From Xylophilus sp042867185 (GTDB lineage: Bacteria > Pseudomonadota > Gammaproteobacteria > Burkholderiales > Burkholderiaceae_C): 64,000 bases of DNA. Location: positions 124,001 to 188,000 of the forward strand of contig JBHZQV010000002.1 of the NCBI GenBank assembly GCA_042867185.1, written 5' to 3'. Positions 52,744 through 63,208 of the stretch are shown here, one piece after another; positions within the stretch are counted from its first letter, which is position 1, and each line of letters opens with the position of its first letter. Both the position numbers and the translations under genes were made by a program. The notes under the pieces were generated by a model. The model was given only the letters and a program-made list of their open reading frames with translations. It did not search any database and was not told the origin of the DNA.

Positions 52744-53709
52744 TCAGATCGCGCCTTCCTGTTCCAGGAAGCGTTGGGCGTCGAGTGCTGCCATGCAGCC
52801 GGTGCCGGCGCTGGTGATCGCCTGGCGGTAGATGTGGTCCTGCACGTCGCCGGCGGCGAAGACGCCGGGCACGCTGGTCATGGTGGCGAAGCCCTGCAGG
52901 CCCGACTTCGTGACGATGTAGCCGTCCTTCATGTCCAGCTGGTTCTGGAAGATATCGGTGTTGGGATGGTGGCCGATCGCGATGAAGCAGCCCTGCAACG
53001 CGAGGTCCTCGGTGCCGCTGCCGTCGGTGGCGCGCAGCCGCACGCCGGACACGCCGCTCTGGTCGCCCAGCACTTCGTCGAGTTCGCGGTGGATCTTCAG
53101 CTCCATCTTGCCGGCGTTGACCTTCTCGGCCACCTTGTCGAGCAGGATCGGCTCGGCGCGGAACTTGTCGCGGCGGTGGACCAGGTAGACCTTGCTGGCG
53201 ATGTTGGACAGGTACAGCGCCTCTTCGACCGCCGTGTTGCCGCCGCCCACCACGCAGACTTCCTGGTCGCGGTAGAAGAAACCGTCGCAGGTGGCGCAAC
53301 CCGACACGCCGCGGCCCATGAAGGCCTGCTCCGACGGCAGGCCCAGGTACTTGGCCGATGCGCCGGTGGCGATGATCAGCGTGTCGCAGGTGTAGGTGCC
53401 GCTGTCGCCGGTGAGGGTGAACGGCCGCTGGCTGAAATCGACCTTGCCGATGTGGTCGAAGACGATCTTGGTCTTGAAGCGCTCGGCGTGTTCCTGGAAA
53501 CGCTGCATCAGCGCCGGGCCCTGCACGCCGTGCACGTCGGCCGGCCAGTTGTCGACCTCGGTGGTCGTCATCAGCTGGCCGCCCTGGGCCATGCCGGTGA
53601 TCAGCAGGGGATCGAGGTTGGCGCGGGCGGCATAGACGGCGGCGGTGTAGCCGGCCGGGCCGGAGCCGAGAATGAGGACTTTGGCGTGCTGGGTGGTGGT
53701 CATGGTCAT
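52744..53709 (-). CDS. trxB: thioredoxin reductase
   Basis: A 321-aa FAD enzyme passing NADPH electrons to thioredoxin: FAD loop ILGSGPAGYTAA, active-site CATC (GCATCDGFF), NADPH loop VVGGGNTAVEEA, and late VFAAGDVQD. ATG 53709 (MTMTTTQHAK) or 53703 starts it. It is divergent from ftsK, with a palindrome in the gap. Confidence 0.96.
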   Translation of the reverse strand: MTMTTTQHAKVLILGSGPAGYTAAVYAARANLDPLLITGMAQGGQLMTTTEVDNWPADVHGVQGPALMQRFQEHAERFKTKIVFDHIGKVDFSQRPFTLTGDSGTYTCDTLIIATGASAKYLGLPSEQAFMGRGVSGCATCDGFFYRDQEVCVVGGGNTAVEEALYLSNIASKVYLVHRRDKFRAEPILLDKVAEKVNAGKMELKIHRELDEVLGDQSGVSGVRLRATDGSGTEDLALQGCFIAIGHHPNTDIFQNQLDMKDGYIVTKSGLQGFATMTSVPGVFAAGDVQDHIYRQAITSAGTGCMAALDAQRFLEQEGAI

Positions 53710-53804
53710 GTGTCGGGGAGGGGCCGGATGCGGGGCGTCGGTCGGCGCCTCGGGCATGGCCTGCAAGTATGGCGTGCACCTCCAGATTGCCAGGGGCGCT
53801 TTTT

Positions 53805-53819
53805 CAATCGGGCCGATTG
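53805..53819. promoter_or_regulatory. palindrome in the trxB-ftsK gap
   Basis: CAATCGG, G, CCGATTG: a perfect 7-bp inverted repeat. It overlaps TACAAT (minus strand, 53816-53821), a candidate -10 for trxB. It could be an operator. Confidence 0.5.
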
Positions 53820-53903
53820 TAAGAAGCCATCGGCGGCCCCGCCGGACCATCCGGCCGTTGCCCTGCCGGCGACAGGCCATCAGGTAAGCTCTGGAGGCCC
53901 CTT

Positions 53904-56261
53904 ATGACGTACTCCCTCAATACCCTGAACAACTCCTCCACGCGCAAGGGCGAGCCCAAGAGCCTGGCCAGCGGATTCGCCCACGAACTCGCCCTGGTGG
54001 TCGGCCTGATCGCGATGGTGTTCTGGTTGATCGCGATGCTCACCTACGCGCCGCAGGACCCGGCATGGTCGACCACCGGCGCGCTCGGCGCACCGGTCAC
54101 CAACTGGGGCGGCCGGCTGGGCGCGATCCTGGCCGACACCAGCTATTTCCTGCTCGGATTCTCGGTGTGGTGGTGCCTGGCGGCGGCGGTGCGGGCCTGG
54201 CTGGCATCGCTCGCGCGGTGGATGCGCGGCGGCGACGCGGTCGAGCCCAAGAGCTGGAACTTCACCCGCATCGCGTTCTGGGTGGGCCTGGTCATTCTGC
54301 TGTGCAGCAGTACCGCGCTGGAGTGGTCGCGGCTCTACCGTTTCGAGGGCCGCCTGCCCGGCGGCCACAGCGGCGGCGTGCTCGGTTTCATCACCGGGCC
54401 TGCCAGCGTCAAGTGGCTGGGCTTCACCGGCTCGGGCCTGCTCTGCATCCTGCTGGCGGTGTTCGGCGCGGCGCTGGTCTTCCGGTTCTCGTGGGGACAT
54501 CTGGCCGAGCGCCTGGGCGGCTGGCTGTACGTGTTCTTCGAGACCCGGCGCGAACAGCGCGAGATCGCCGAGGACAAGGCCGTCGGCAAGCGTGCCGCCC
54601 GCGAGCGCGAAGAGGTGGTGATCGAAGAGCGTGCCGAGATCGACCACCATCCCCTGCGGCCGGCCGCGCCGCCTCCGCCGCCGTTCATGGTGGTGGAACC
54701 GGTGATGACCGACGTGCCGCGCAGCGAGCGGGTGGTCAAGGAACGCCAGAAGCCGCTCTTCAATGAGATGCCCGACAGCAAGCTGCCGCAGGTCGACCTG
54801 CTCGATGGCGCACAGGCCCGGCAGGAAACCGTCTCGCCCGAAACGCTGGAGATGACCAGCCGGCTGATCGAGAAGAAGTTGAAGGACTTCGGCGTGCAGG
54901 TGCACGTGCTGGCCGCGCTGCCCGGCCCGGTGATCACCCGCTACGAGATCGAGCCCGCCACCGGCGTGAAGGGCTCGCAGATCGTGGGCCTCGCCAAGGA
55001 CCTGGCACGGTCGCTGTCGCTGGTGTCGATCCGGGTGGTCGAGACGATTCCCGGCAAGAACTTCATGGCGCTGGAACTGCCCAACGCCAAGCGCCAGACG
55101 ATCAAGCTCAGCGAGATCCTGGGCTCGCAGGTCTACCACGAAGCCAAGTCGATGCTGACGATGGGCCTCGGCAAGGACATCGTCGGCAACCCGATCGTGG
55201 CCGACCTGGCCAAGATGCCGCACGTGCTGGTGGCCGGCACCACCGGCTCGGGCAAGTCGGTGGGGATCAACGCCATGATCCTGTCGCTGCTCTACAAGGC
55301 CGAGGCGCGCGACGTGCGGCTGCTGATGATCGACCCGAAGATGCTGGAAATGTCGGTCTACGAAGGCATCCCGCACCTGCTGGCGCCGGTGGTCACCGAC
55401 ATGAAGCACGCGGCCAACGGCCTGAACTGGTGCGTGGCCGAGATGGAGCGCCGCTACAAGCTGATGAGCAAGCTGGGCGTGCGCAACCTGGCCGGCTACA
55501 ACGTCAAGATCGACGAGGCCCGGGCCAAGGAAGAGTTCATCTACAACCCGTTCAGCCTGACGCCCGACAGCCCGGAGCCGCTCGACCGGCTGCCGCACAT
55601 CGTGGTGGTGATCGACGAGCTGGCCGACCTGATGATGGTCGTCGGCAAGAAGATCGAGGAGCTGATCGCCCGGCTGGCCCAGAAGGCGCGCGCCGCCGGC
55701 ATCCACCTGATCCTGGCGACGCAGCGGCCCAGCGTCGACGTGATCACCGGCCTGATCAAGGCCAACATCCCGACCCGCATCGCGTTCCAGGTCAGCAGCA
55801 AGATCGACAGCCGGACCATCCTCGACCAGATGGGTGCCGAGGCGCTGCTGGGCATGGGCGACATGCTCTACATGGCCAGCGGTACCGGCCTGCCGATCCG
55901 GGTGCACGGCGCGTTCGTGAGCGATGAAGAAGTGCATCGCGTTGTGAATTACCTGAAAGAGCAGGGCGGCGAGCCCAACTACATCGAGGGCGTGCTGGAA
56001 GGCGGCGTGGCCGACGGCGACAGCACCGATTTCCCCGGCGGCGAAGGCGATGCCGGCGGCGAGAAGGACCCGATGTACGACCAGGCGGTGGAAGTGGTGC
56101 TCAAGAACCGCAAGGCCAGCATTTCGCTGGTGCAGCGCCACCTGAAGATCGGTTACAACCGCGCCGCGCGGCTGGTCGAAGATATGGAAAAGGCGGGTCT
56201 GGTCAGCAGCATGAACGGTGCGGGCCAGCGCGACATCCTGGTCCCCTCGCGGGACGAATGA
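53904..56261 (+). CDS. ftsK: DNA translocase FtsK
   Basis: A 785-aa cell-division translocase. Four membrane helices lie within residues 26-200, followed by a short linker and then the RecA-like motor. Walker A is GTTGSGKS (about 445-452), Walker B VVVIDELADL, with the conserved LATQRPSVDVITGLIK. The C-terminal gamma domain (VVLKNRKASISLVQRHLKIGYNRAA) reads KOPS sites. It moves DNA and activates XerCD at dif. Confidence 0.96.
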   Translation: MTYSLNTLNNSSTRKGEPKSLASGFAHELALVVGLIAMVFWLIAMLTYAPQDPAWSTTGALGAPVTNWGGRLGAILADTSYFLLGFSVWWCLAAAVRAWLASLARWMRGGDAVEPKSWNFTRIAFWVGLVILLCSSTALEWSRLYRFEGRLPGGHSGGVLGFITGPASVKWLGFTGSGLLCILLAVFGAALVFRFSWGHLAERLGGWLYVFFETRREQREIAEDKAVGKRAAREREEVVIEERAEIDHHPLRPAAPPPPPFMVVEPVMTDVPRSERVVKERQKPLFNEMPDSKLPQVDLLDGAQARQETVSPETLEMTSRLIEKKLKDFGVQVHVLAALPGPVITRYEIEPATGVKGSQIVGLAKDLARSLSLVSIRVVETIPGKNFMALELPNAKRQTIKLSEILGSQVYHEAKSMLTMGLGKDIVGNPIVADLAKMPHVLVAGTTGSGKSVGINAMILSLLYKAEARDVRLLMIDPKMLEMSVYEGIPHLLAPVVTDMKHAANGLNWCVAEMERRYKLMSKLGVRNLAGYNVKIDEARAKEEFIYNPFSLTPDSPEPLDRLPHIVVVIDELADLMMVVGKKIEELIARLAQKARAAGIHLILATQRPSVDVITGLIKANIPTRIAFQVSSKIDSRTILDQMGAEALLGMGDMLYMASGTGLPIRVHGAFVSDEEVHRVVNYLKEQGGEPNYIEGVLEGGVADGDSTDFPGGEGDAGGEKDPMYDQAVEVVLKNRKASISLVQRHLKIGYNRAARLVEDMEKAGLVSSMNGAGQRDILVPSRDE

Positions 56262-56289
56262 GGCCGCAGGGCCAGCTGGGTTTTCTCCG

Positions 56290-56955
56290 ATGCGTATTTC
56301 CTTCTTCCGCCGCAAGTCCCTCGGCCGCACCATGCTTGCTGCACTTTCGATAGCAGCCAGCCAGGGTGCCGCCTGGGCCGACGGCCTCTCGGGCCTGGAA
56401 AGTTTCATGCGCGACGCGCGCAGCGGCCGGGCGGCCTTCACCCAGACCGTCACCGCGCCGGCCAAGGAAGGCCAGGCGGCGCGCACCAAGACGTCTTCGG
56501 GTACCTTCGAGTTCCAGCGGCCGAGCCGCTTCAAGTTCGTCTACGCCAAGCCCTTCGCCCAGACCCTGGTGGCCGATGGCAAGACGCTGTGGATGTACGA
56601 CGTGGACCTGAACCAGGTCACCGCCCGCGAGCAATCGAAGGTGCTCGATGCCACGCCCGCGGCGCTGATCGCCTCGGCGCCCAACCTGCAGGCGCTGCAA
56701 AGGGATTTCACCCTGGCCGCGGAACCGGAACGCGACGGCCTGCAGTGGGTGCTGGCCACGCCGAAGAGCCGCGACGGGCAGCTGCAGAGCGTGCGCGTCG
56801 GCCTCAAGGACGCGCAACTGGCGGCGCTCGACATCGTCGACAGCTTCGGCCAGCGGTCGGTGCTGAAGTTCTCCGACGTGCAGACCAATGCGGCCCTGCC
56901 GGCCGACACCTTCGACTTCAAGCCGCCCGCAGGCGCGGACGTGATTCGCCAATAA
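56290..56955 (+). CDS. lolA: outer-membrane lipoprotein carrier LolA
   Basis: A 221-aa periplasmic chaperone: signal peptide ending AWA|D (about residue 31), then the LolA barrel with FTQTVTAP, SGTFEFQRPSRFKFVY and LWMYDVDLNQVT. It carries lipoproteins from LolCDE to LolB. It follows ftsK by 28 bases in the common ftsK-lolA-rarA order. GATAGC occurs in its signal-peptide codons. Confidence 0.93.
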   Translation: MRISFFRRKSLGRTMLAALSIAASQGAAWADGLSGLESFMRDARSGRAAFTQTVTAPAKEGQAARTKTSSGTFEFQRPSRFKFVYAKPFAQTLVADGKTLWMYDVDLNQVTAREQSKVLDATPAALIASAPNLQALQRDFTLAAEPERDGLQWVLATPKSRDGQLQSVRVGLKDAQLAALDIVDSFGQRSVLKFSDVQTNAALPADTFDFKPPAGADVIRQ

Positions 56956-57020
56956 GGCTTGCGCCTGCTGCAGGGCCGCCGGGCCGGTGCCCGTGCCTGC
57001 AGCGCATTTCGAGGTATCCG

Positions 57021-58373
57021 ATGGCCAAGACGCCCGCCGCTCCGGCCACCCTGCACCAACCCCTGGCCGAACGGCTGCGGCCCCGCACGCTGGGCGAGGT
57101 CATCGGCCAGCAGCACCTGCTGGGCGAGGGCATGTCGCTGCGCATCGCCTTCGAGTCGGGCCGGCCGCATTCCTGCATTCTGTGGGGCCCGCCGGGCGTG
57201 GGCAAGACCACCATCGCACGGTTGATGGCCGACGCTTTCGATGCGCAGTTCATCAGCATCAGCGCGGTGCTGGGCGGCGTGAAAGATATCCGCGAGGCGG
57301 TCGACAAGGCGCTCGTCGCCCGCGAAGGGCTGATGGCGCAGAGCACCATCGTCTTCGTCGACGAGGTGCACCGCTTCAACAAGAGCCAGCAGGACGCGTT
57401 CCTGCCGCATGTCGAATCGGGCCTGTTCACCTTCATCGGCGCGACCACCGAGAACCCGTCGTTCGAGGTCAACTCGGCCCTGCTGTCGCGGGCGGCGGTG
57501 TACGTGCTGCAGCCGCTGACCGAAGCCGATCTGCAGCAGATCGTCGCCAAAGCCCAGGCGATACAAGCGGTTCCTGCTATCGAAAAAGAAGCAGAAGACC
57601 GGTTGATCGCCTATGCCGACGGCGACGCGCGCCGGTTGCTCAACACGCTGGAGACGCTGGCGGTGGCCGCCGCCAGCGAAAAGCGCGAGACGATCGACGA
57701 TGCGTGGCTGCTGCGGGTGCTGGGCGAGCGGATGCGCCGCTACGACAAGGGCGGCGAGCAGTTCTACGACACCATCAGCGCGCTGCACAAGTCGGTGCGC
57801 GGCAGCGACCCGGATGCCTCGCTCTATTGGTTCGTGCGGATGCTCGACGGCGGTGCCGACCCGCGCTACATGGCCCGCCGGCTGGTGCGCATGGCCAGCG
57901 AGGACATCGGCCTGGCCGACCCGCGGGCCCTGCGGCTGGCGCTCGACGCGGCCGAGGTCTACGAGCGGCTGGGCACGCCCGAAGGCGAGCTGGCCCTGGC
58001 CCAGTGCGTGGTGTACCTGGCCATCGCGCCCAAATCCAACGCGGTCTACAAGGCCTACAACGCGGCCCGCGCCTTCGTGAAGAAGGACAGCACCCGGCCC
58101 GTGCCGATGCACCTGCGCAACGCCCCCACCAAGCTCATGAAGGAGCTCGACTACGGCAAGAACTACCGCTACGCCCACGACGAGGCCGACGGTTTCGCGG
58201 CGGGCGAGCGCTACCTGCCCGACGGCATGGAGCCGCCCGGCTTCTACCAGCCGGTGGAGCGGGGCCTGGAGATCCGCATCGGCGAGAAGATGCGCGAACT
58301 GCAGCGGCGCAATGCCGGTGGCGGGCAGGCGTCAGCGGCGCAGCCCGACGTAGAGGGAAAACCCCAGGCGTAA
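57021..58373 (+). CDS. rarA: replication-associated recombination protein RarA (MgsA)
   Basis: A 450-aa AAA+ clamp-loader-like ATPase: LRPRTLGEVIGQQHLLG, Walker A GPPGVGKT (56-63), Walker B IVFVDEVHRFN, sensor GATTENPSFEVN, and a C-terminal tetramerisation domain. It acts at stalled forks. The linker QAVPAIEKEAED is encoded by a copy of the GCTATC motif (57576-57581). Confidence 0.95.
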   Translation: MAKTPAAPATLHQPLAERLRPRTLGEVIGQQHLLGEGMSLRIAFESGRPHSCILWGPPGVGKTTIARLMADAFDAQFISISAVLGGVKDIREAVDKALVAREGLMAQSTIVFVDEVHRFNKSQQDAFLPHVESGLFTFIGATTENPSFEVNSALLSRAAVYVLQPLTEADLQQIVAKAQAIQAVPAIEKEAEDRLIAYADGDARRLLNTLETLAVAAASEKRETIDDAWLLRVLGERMRRYDKGGEQFYDTISALHKSVRGSDPDASLYWFVRMLDGGADPRYMARRLVRMASEDIGLADPRALRLALDAAEVYERLGTPEGELALAQCVVYLAIAPKSNAVYKAYNAARAFVKKDSTRPVPMHLRNAPTKLMKELDYGKNYRYAHDEADGFAAGERYLPDGMEPPGFYQPVERGLEIRIGEKMRELQRRNAGGGQASAAQPDVEGKPQA

Positions 58374-58415
58374 CCGTCCGGTGGCGGGCACCCGGCCTGT
58401 CTAGAATCCGTCCCC

Positions 58416-58451
58416 AAACCCGCCGTGACGCATCTGCCTGGCGGGTTTTTT
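58416..58451 (+). terminator. intrinsic terminator after rarA
   Basis: AAACCCGCC (58416-58424) pairs with GGCGGGTTT (58440-58448), 9/9, followed by further T. Confidence 0.9.
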
Positions 58452-58533
58452 GCTAGCCCTTCCACAGGCCACACACCGGAATGGCTCGACGCCCTGCTAC
58501 CGCGGGACACGCCACAAACGAAAGACGCTCTTT

Positions 58534-59463
58534 ATGGAAATTTTGCTGCAGCAGATCATCAACGGTCTGGTCCTCGGCAGCATGTACGCTTTGGTGGCCC
58601 TGGGCTACACCATGGTGTACGGCATCATCAACCTCATCAACTTCGCGCACGGCGAAGTGCTCATGGTGGGGGCCCTGACCAGTTGGACCATCATCGGTCT
58701 CATGCAGGAGTCGATGCCCTTGGCGCCCGGCTGGCTGGTGCTGCTGATCGCCCTCGTCATCGCGTGCATCGTCGCTGCGGCACTCAATTTCACGATCGAG
58801 AAGGTGGCCTACCGGCCGCTGCGCAACGCGCCCAAGCTGGCACCGCTGATCACCGCCATCGGCATGTCGATCCTGCTGCAGACGCTGGCGATGATCATCT
58901 GGAAGCCCAACTACAAGGTCTACCCGACGCTGCTGCCCACCACGCCGATCGACATCGGCGGCGCGGTGATCACGCCGACGCAGGTGCTGATCCTCGGCCT
59001 GACCGCCATTTCGCTGGCTGTGCTGACCTGGCTGGTCAACTTCACCCGCCTGGGCCGCGCGATGCGCGCCACCGCCGAGAACCCGCGCGTCGCCGCCCTG
59101 ATGGGCGTGAAGCCCGACATGGTGATCTCCGCCACCTTCATCATCGGCGCGGTGCTGGCCGCGATCGCCGGCGTGATGTATGCCGCCAACTACGGCACCG
59201 CGCAGCACACCATGGGCTTCCTGCCCGGCCTGAAGGCCTTCACCGCGGCGGTGTTCGGCGGCATCGGCAACCTGGGCGGCGCCGTGCTCGGCGGCATCCT
59301 GCTGGGCCTGATCGAATCGATCGGCTCGGGCTACATCGGCCCGCTGACCGGCGGCCTGCTGGGCAGCCAGTACAGCGACATCTTCGCCTTCGTCGTCCTG
59401 ATCATCGTGCTGACCCTGCGGCCCTCCGGCCTGCTGGGCGAGCGTGTGGCAGACCGTGCCTGA
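58534..59463 (+). CDS. livH: branched-chain amino acid ABC permease LivH
   Basis: A 309-aa permease with eight helices: LGSMYALVALGYTMVYGIINLINFAHGE at the start, and the EAA-like loop RAMRATAENPRVAALMGV near residue 190. It forms the inner-membrane channel with LivM. No binding protein (livK/livJ) is in the window; it may lie elsewhere. Confidence 0.95.
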   Translation: MEILLQQIINGLVLGSMYALVALGYTMVYGIINLINFAHGEVLMVGALTSWTIIGLMQESMPLAPGWLVLLIALVIACIVAAALNFTIEKVAYRPLRNAPKLAPLITAIGMSILLQTLAMIIWKPNYKVYPTLLPTTPIDIGGAVITPTQVLILGLTAISLAVLTWLVNFTRLGRAMRATAENPRVAALMGVKPDMVISATFIIGAVLAAIAGVMYAANYGTAQHTMGFLPGLKAFTAAVFGGIGNLGGAVLGGILLGLIESIGSGYIGPLTGGLLGSQYSDIFAFVVLIIVLTLRPSGLLGERVADRA

Positions 59464-59476
59464 CCGGAGCCCCACC

Positions 59477-60676
59477 ATGACCACCACCACCACCGCACGC
59501 GGCGACAAGAAATTCCCGGTGATCGGCTACCTGCTGGCCGCCGTGGCCCTGCTGATCCTGCCGCACATCCTGCAGTATTTCGGCAACGCCTGGGTCCGCA
59601 TCGCCGACCTGGCCCTGCTCTACGTGCTGCTGGCCCTGGGCCTGAACATCGTGGTCGGCTACGCCGGCCTGCTCGACCTGGGCTATGTCGCCTTCTACGC
59701 CGTCGGCGCCTACCTGTTCGGCCTGATGGCCTCGCCGCATCTGTCCGAGGCCTTCCCGGCCTTCCAGGCGATGTTCCCCGAAGGGCTACACGTGTCGCTG
59801 TGGTTCATCATCCCGCTCGCGGCGGTGGTGGCGGCGGTGGCGGGTGCGCTGCTGGGCGCGCCCACCCTCAAGCTGCGCGGCGACTACCTGGCGATCGTCA
59901 CCCTCGGCTTCGGCGAGATCGTGCGCATCTTCCTGAACAACCTCGACCACCCGATCAACCTGACCAACGGCCCCAAGGGCATCGGCCAGATCGACTCGGT
60001 GAAGTTCTTCGGGCTCGACCTGGGCAAGCGGCTGACGATCGGCGACTACGACATCTCGTCGGTCACCCTCTACTACTACCTGTTCCTGGCGCTGGTGGTG
60101 ATCAGCGTGGTCATCTGCTCGCGCCTGGCGGATTCGCGCATCGGCCGCGCCTGGATGGCGATCCGCGAGGACGAGATCGCCGCCAAGGCGATGGGCATCA
60201 ACACCCGCAACCTGAAGCTGCTGGCCTTCGGCATGGGCGCCAGCTTCGGCGGCGTGTCGGGCGCGATGTTCGGCGCGTTCCAGGGCTTCGTGTCGCCCGA
60301 ATCCTTCAGCCTGATGGAGTCGGTGATGATCGTCGCGATGGTGGTGCTGGGCGGCATCGGCCACCTGCCGGGCGTGATCCTGGGCGCGGTGCTGCTGTCG
60401 GCCCTGCCCGAAGTGCTGCGCTACGTCGCCGGCCCGCTGCAGCAGATGACCGACGGCCGGCTCGATGCCTCTATCCTGCGCCAGCTGCTGATCGCGCTCG
60501 CCATGATCGTCGTCATGCTGCTGCGCCCGCGCGGCCTCTGGCCCGCGCCCGACCGTGGCAAGGTGCTGCGCGACGCTCCCGCGGCCGAAGGCCCGGGCCA
60601 TGTGCATCCCGGCGTGCATTCGCCGGCCGATGCGCTGCCGGGCGACGCATCGCGCCCGATGTCGATCAATTCCTGA
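59477..60676 (+). CDS. livM: branched-chain amino acid ABC permease LivM
   Basis: A 399-aa permease, about nine helices: YVLLALGLNIVVGYAGLLDLGYVAFYAVGAY, and the EAA loop RAWMAIREDEIAAKAMGIN. A hydrophilic tail of about 40 residues with several His follows the last helix. It starts 13 bases after livH. Confidence 0.95.
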   Translation: MTTTTTARGDKKFPVIGYLLAAVALLILPHILQYFGNAWVRIADLALLYVLLALGLNIVVGYAGLLDLGYVAFYAVGAYLFGLMASPHLSEAFPAFQAMFPEGLHVSLWFIIPLAAVVAAVAGALLGAPTLKLRGDYLAIVTLGFGEIVRIFLNNLDHPINLTNGPKGIGQIDSVKFFGLDLGKRLTIGDYDISSVTLYYYLFLALVVISVVICSRLADSRIGRAWMAIREDEIAAKAMGINTRNLKLLAFGMGASFGGVSGAMFGAFQGFVSPESFSLMESVMIVAMVVLGGIGHLPGVILGAVLLSALPEVLRYVAGPLQQMTDGRLDASILRQLLIALAMIVVMLLRPRGLWPAPDRGKVLRDAPAAEGPGHVHPGVHSPADALPGDASRPMSINS

Positions 60677-60698
60677 GCGCCGAAGGTTTCACAACACC

Positions 60699-61469
<771 letters not shown>

Positions 61470-61479
61470 ATGACGCACA

Positions 61480-61570
61480 CCCCCAGGCTGCGCGCACTGC
61501 GTGTCGCTTCGCCAACCCCCTTGCAGGGGGCGATACCGGCGGCCCGGCAGAGCCGGTTCCGCGGTATCCC
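61480..61570. repeat. structured repeat element between livG and livF
   Basis: Successive hairpins: CCCCC (61516-61520) with GGGGG (61526-61530); GATACC (61532-61537) with GGTATC (61563-61568), enclosing CCGGC (61544-61548) with GCCGG (61552-61556). Wording such as CCCCCTTGCAGGGGG followed by GCCCGGCAGAGCCGG matches a dispersed Comamonadaceae repeat as I recall it. It fills most of the 148-base gap. Confidence 0.65.
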
Positions 61571-61617
61571 TGATGTTCGGTCGCGCAGTTTCCTGCGCAG
61601 CGCCACGGAGAATTGAC

Positions 61618-62382
<765 letters not shown>

Positions 62383-62453
62383 GGCAGGGTGCCCGGCCCG
62401 CGCCCGTGCGGCGCATGCATTCCAGGGGCTCGGTCGACCGACGACGCAGGACG

Positions 62454-62480
62454 CCCGCCGCTTCGAAAAAAAGCGGCGGG
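62454..62480. terminator. hairpin after livF
   Basis: CCCGCCGCTT (62454-62463) pairs with AAGCGGCGGG (62471-62480), 10/10, loop CGAAAAA. There is no T run on the plus side, so termination is uncertain. It abuts TACACT (62481-62486), a possible -10 for the next gene. Confidence 0.55.
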
Positions 62481-62490
62481 TACACTCCCG

Positions 62491-62519
62491 CGTTCATAAA
62501 AACGTCACACGACTGTCAT
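62491..62519 (+). promoter_or_regulatory. three Pho-box-like 7-mers at 11-bp spacing
   Basis: CGTTCAT (62491), ACGTCAC (62502) and CTGTCAT (62513), separated by AAAA and ACGA. The PhoB consensus is CTGTCAT repeats at 11 bp; the matches are 5/7, 4/7 and 7/7. The distance to the start codon (18 bases) is short for an activator site. Confidence 0.35.
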
Positions 62520-62537
62520 ATTTCCCCTGGAGACGCC

Positions 62538-63185
62538 ATGCTGTTTGGCAAGCTGCTGCCGCGCGAAGGCAATTTTTTCGAGATGTTCAACCAGCACGGC
62601 GACCGCATCGTCCAGGCTGCGCGGGCGTTCTCCCTGCTGGTGGCGAACTACAACGACCTCGGCCTGCGCCAGAAGTACGCGCAGGAGGTCGACGACGCCG
62701 AGCATGCGGCCGACCGGATCACGCAGGAAGTCAACCGCGCGATCCACAAGACCTTCATCACCCCGATCGACCGTGAGCAGATCCATTCGCTGATCAACAC
62801 GATGGACGACGTGGCCGACCTGATCCAGGACTCGGCCGAGACGATGGCGCTCTACGACGTGCGACACATGACCGAAGAGATGGGCCGCCTGACCGAGCTG
62901 AGCCTGAAATGCTGCGAGCGGGTGAACCATGCGGTGCACCTGCTCGACCGCATCGCCGACGCCGGCACCGCGGAGGCCGCGCTCAAGACCTGCGAAGAGA
63001 TCGACCGGCTCGAATCCGATGCCGACCGCGTCATGCGCTCGGCCATGAGCAAGCTGTTCCGCGAAGAGCCCGACGTGCGCGAGCTGATCAAGCTCAAGGC
63101 GATCTACGAGCTGCTGGAGACGATCACCGACCGGTGCGAGGACGTCGCCAACCTGATCGAGGGCATCGTCCTCGAGAACTCCTGA
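62538..63185 (+). CDS. DUF47-family phosphate transport accessory protein
   Basis: A 215-aa all-helical PhoU-like protein (DUF47, once called phosphate transport regulator): FFEMFNQHGDRIVQAARAFS at the start, DDAEHAADRITQEVNRAIHKTFITPIDREQIH, and the closing ITDRCEDVANLIEGIVLEN. Partner of PiT transporters, to which it is genetically linked here (23 bases). Cytosolic; regulates transport or metal-phosphate balance. CTGGAG precedes ATG 62538. Confidence 0.92.
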   Translation: MLFGKLLPREGNFFEMFNQHGDRIVQAARAFSLLVANYNDLGLRQKYAQEVDDAEHAADRITQEVNRAIHKTFITPIDREQIHSLINTMDDVADLIQDSAETMALYDVRHMTEEMGRLTELSLKCCERVNHAVHLLDRIADAGTAEAALKTCEEIDRLESDADRVMRSAMSKLFREEPDVRELIKLKAIYELLETITDRCEDVANLIEGIVLENS

Positions 63186-63208
63186 AGAAAGCGCAGGGGC
63201 TCACCCTA

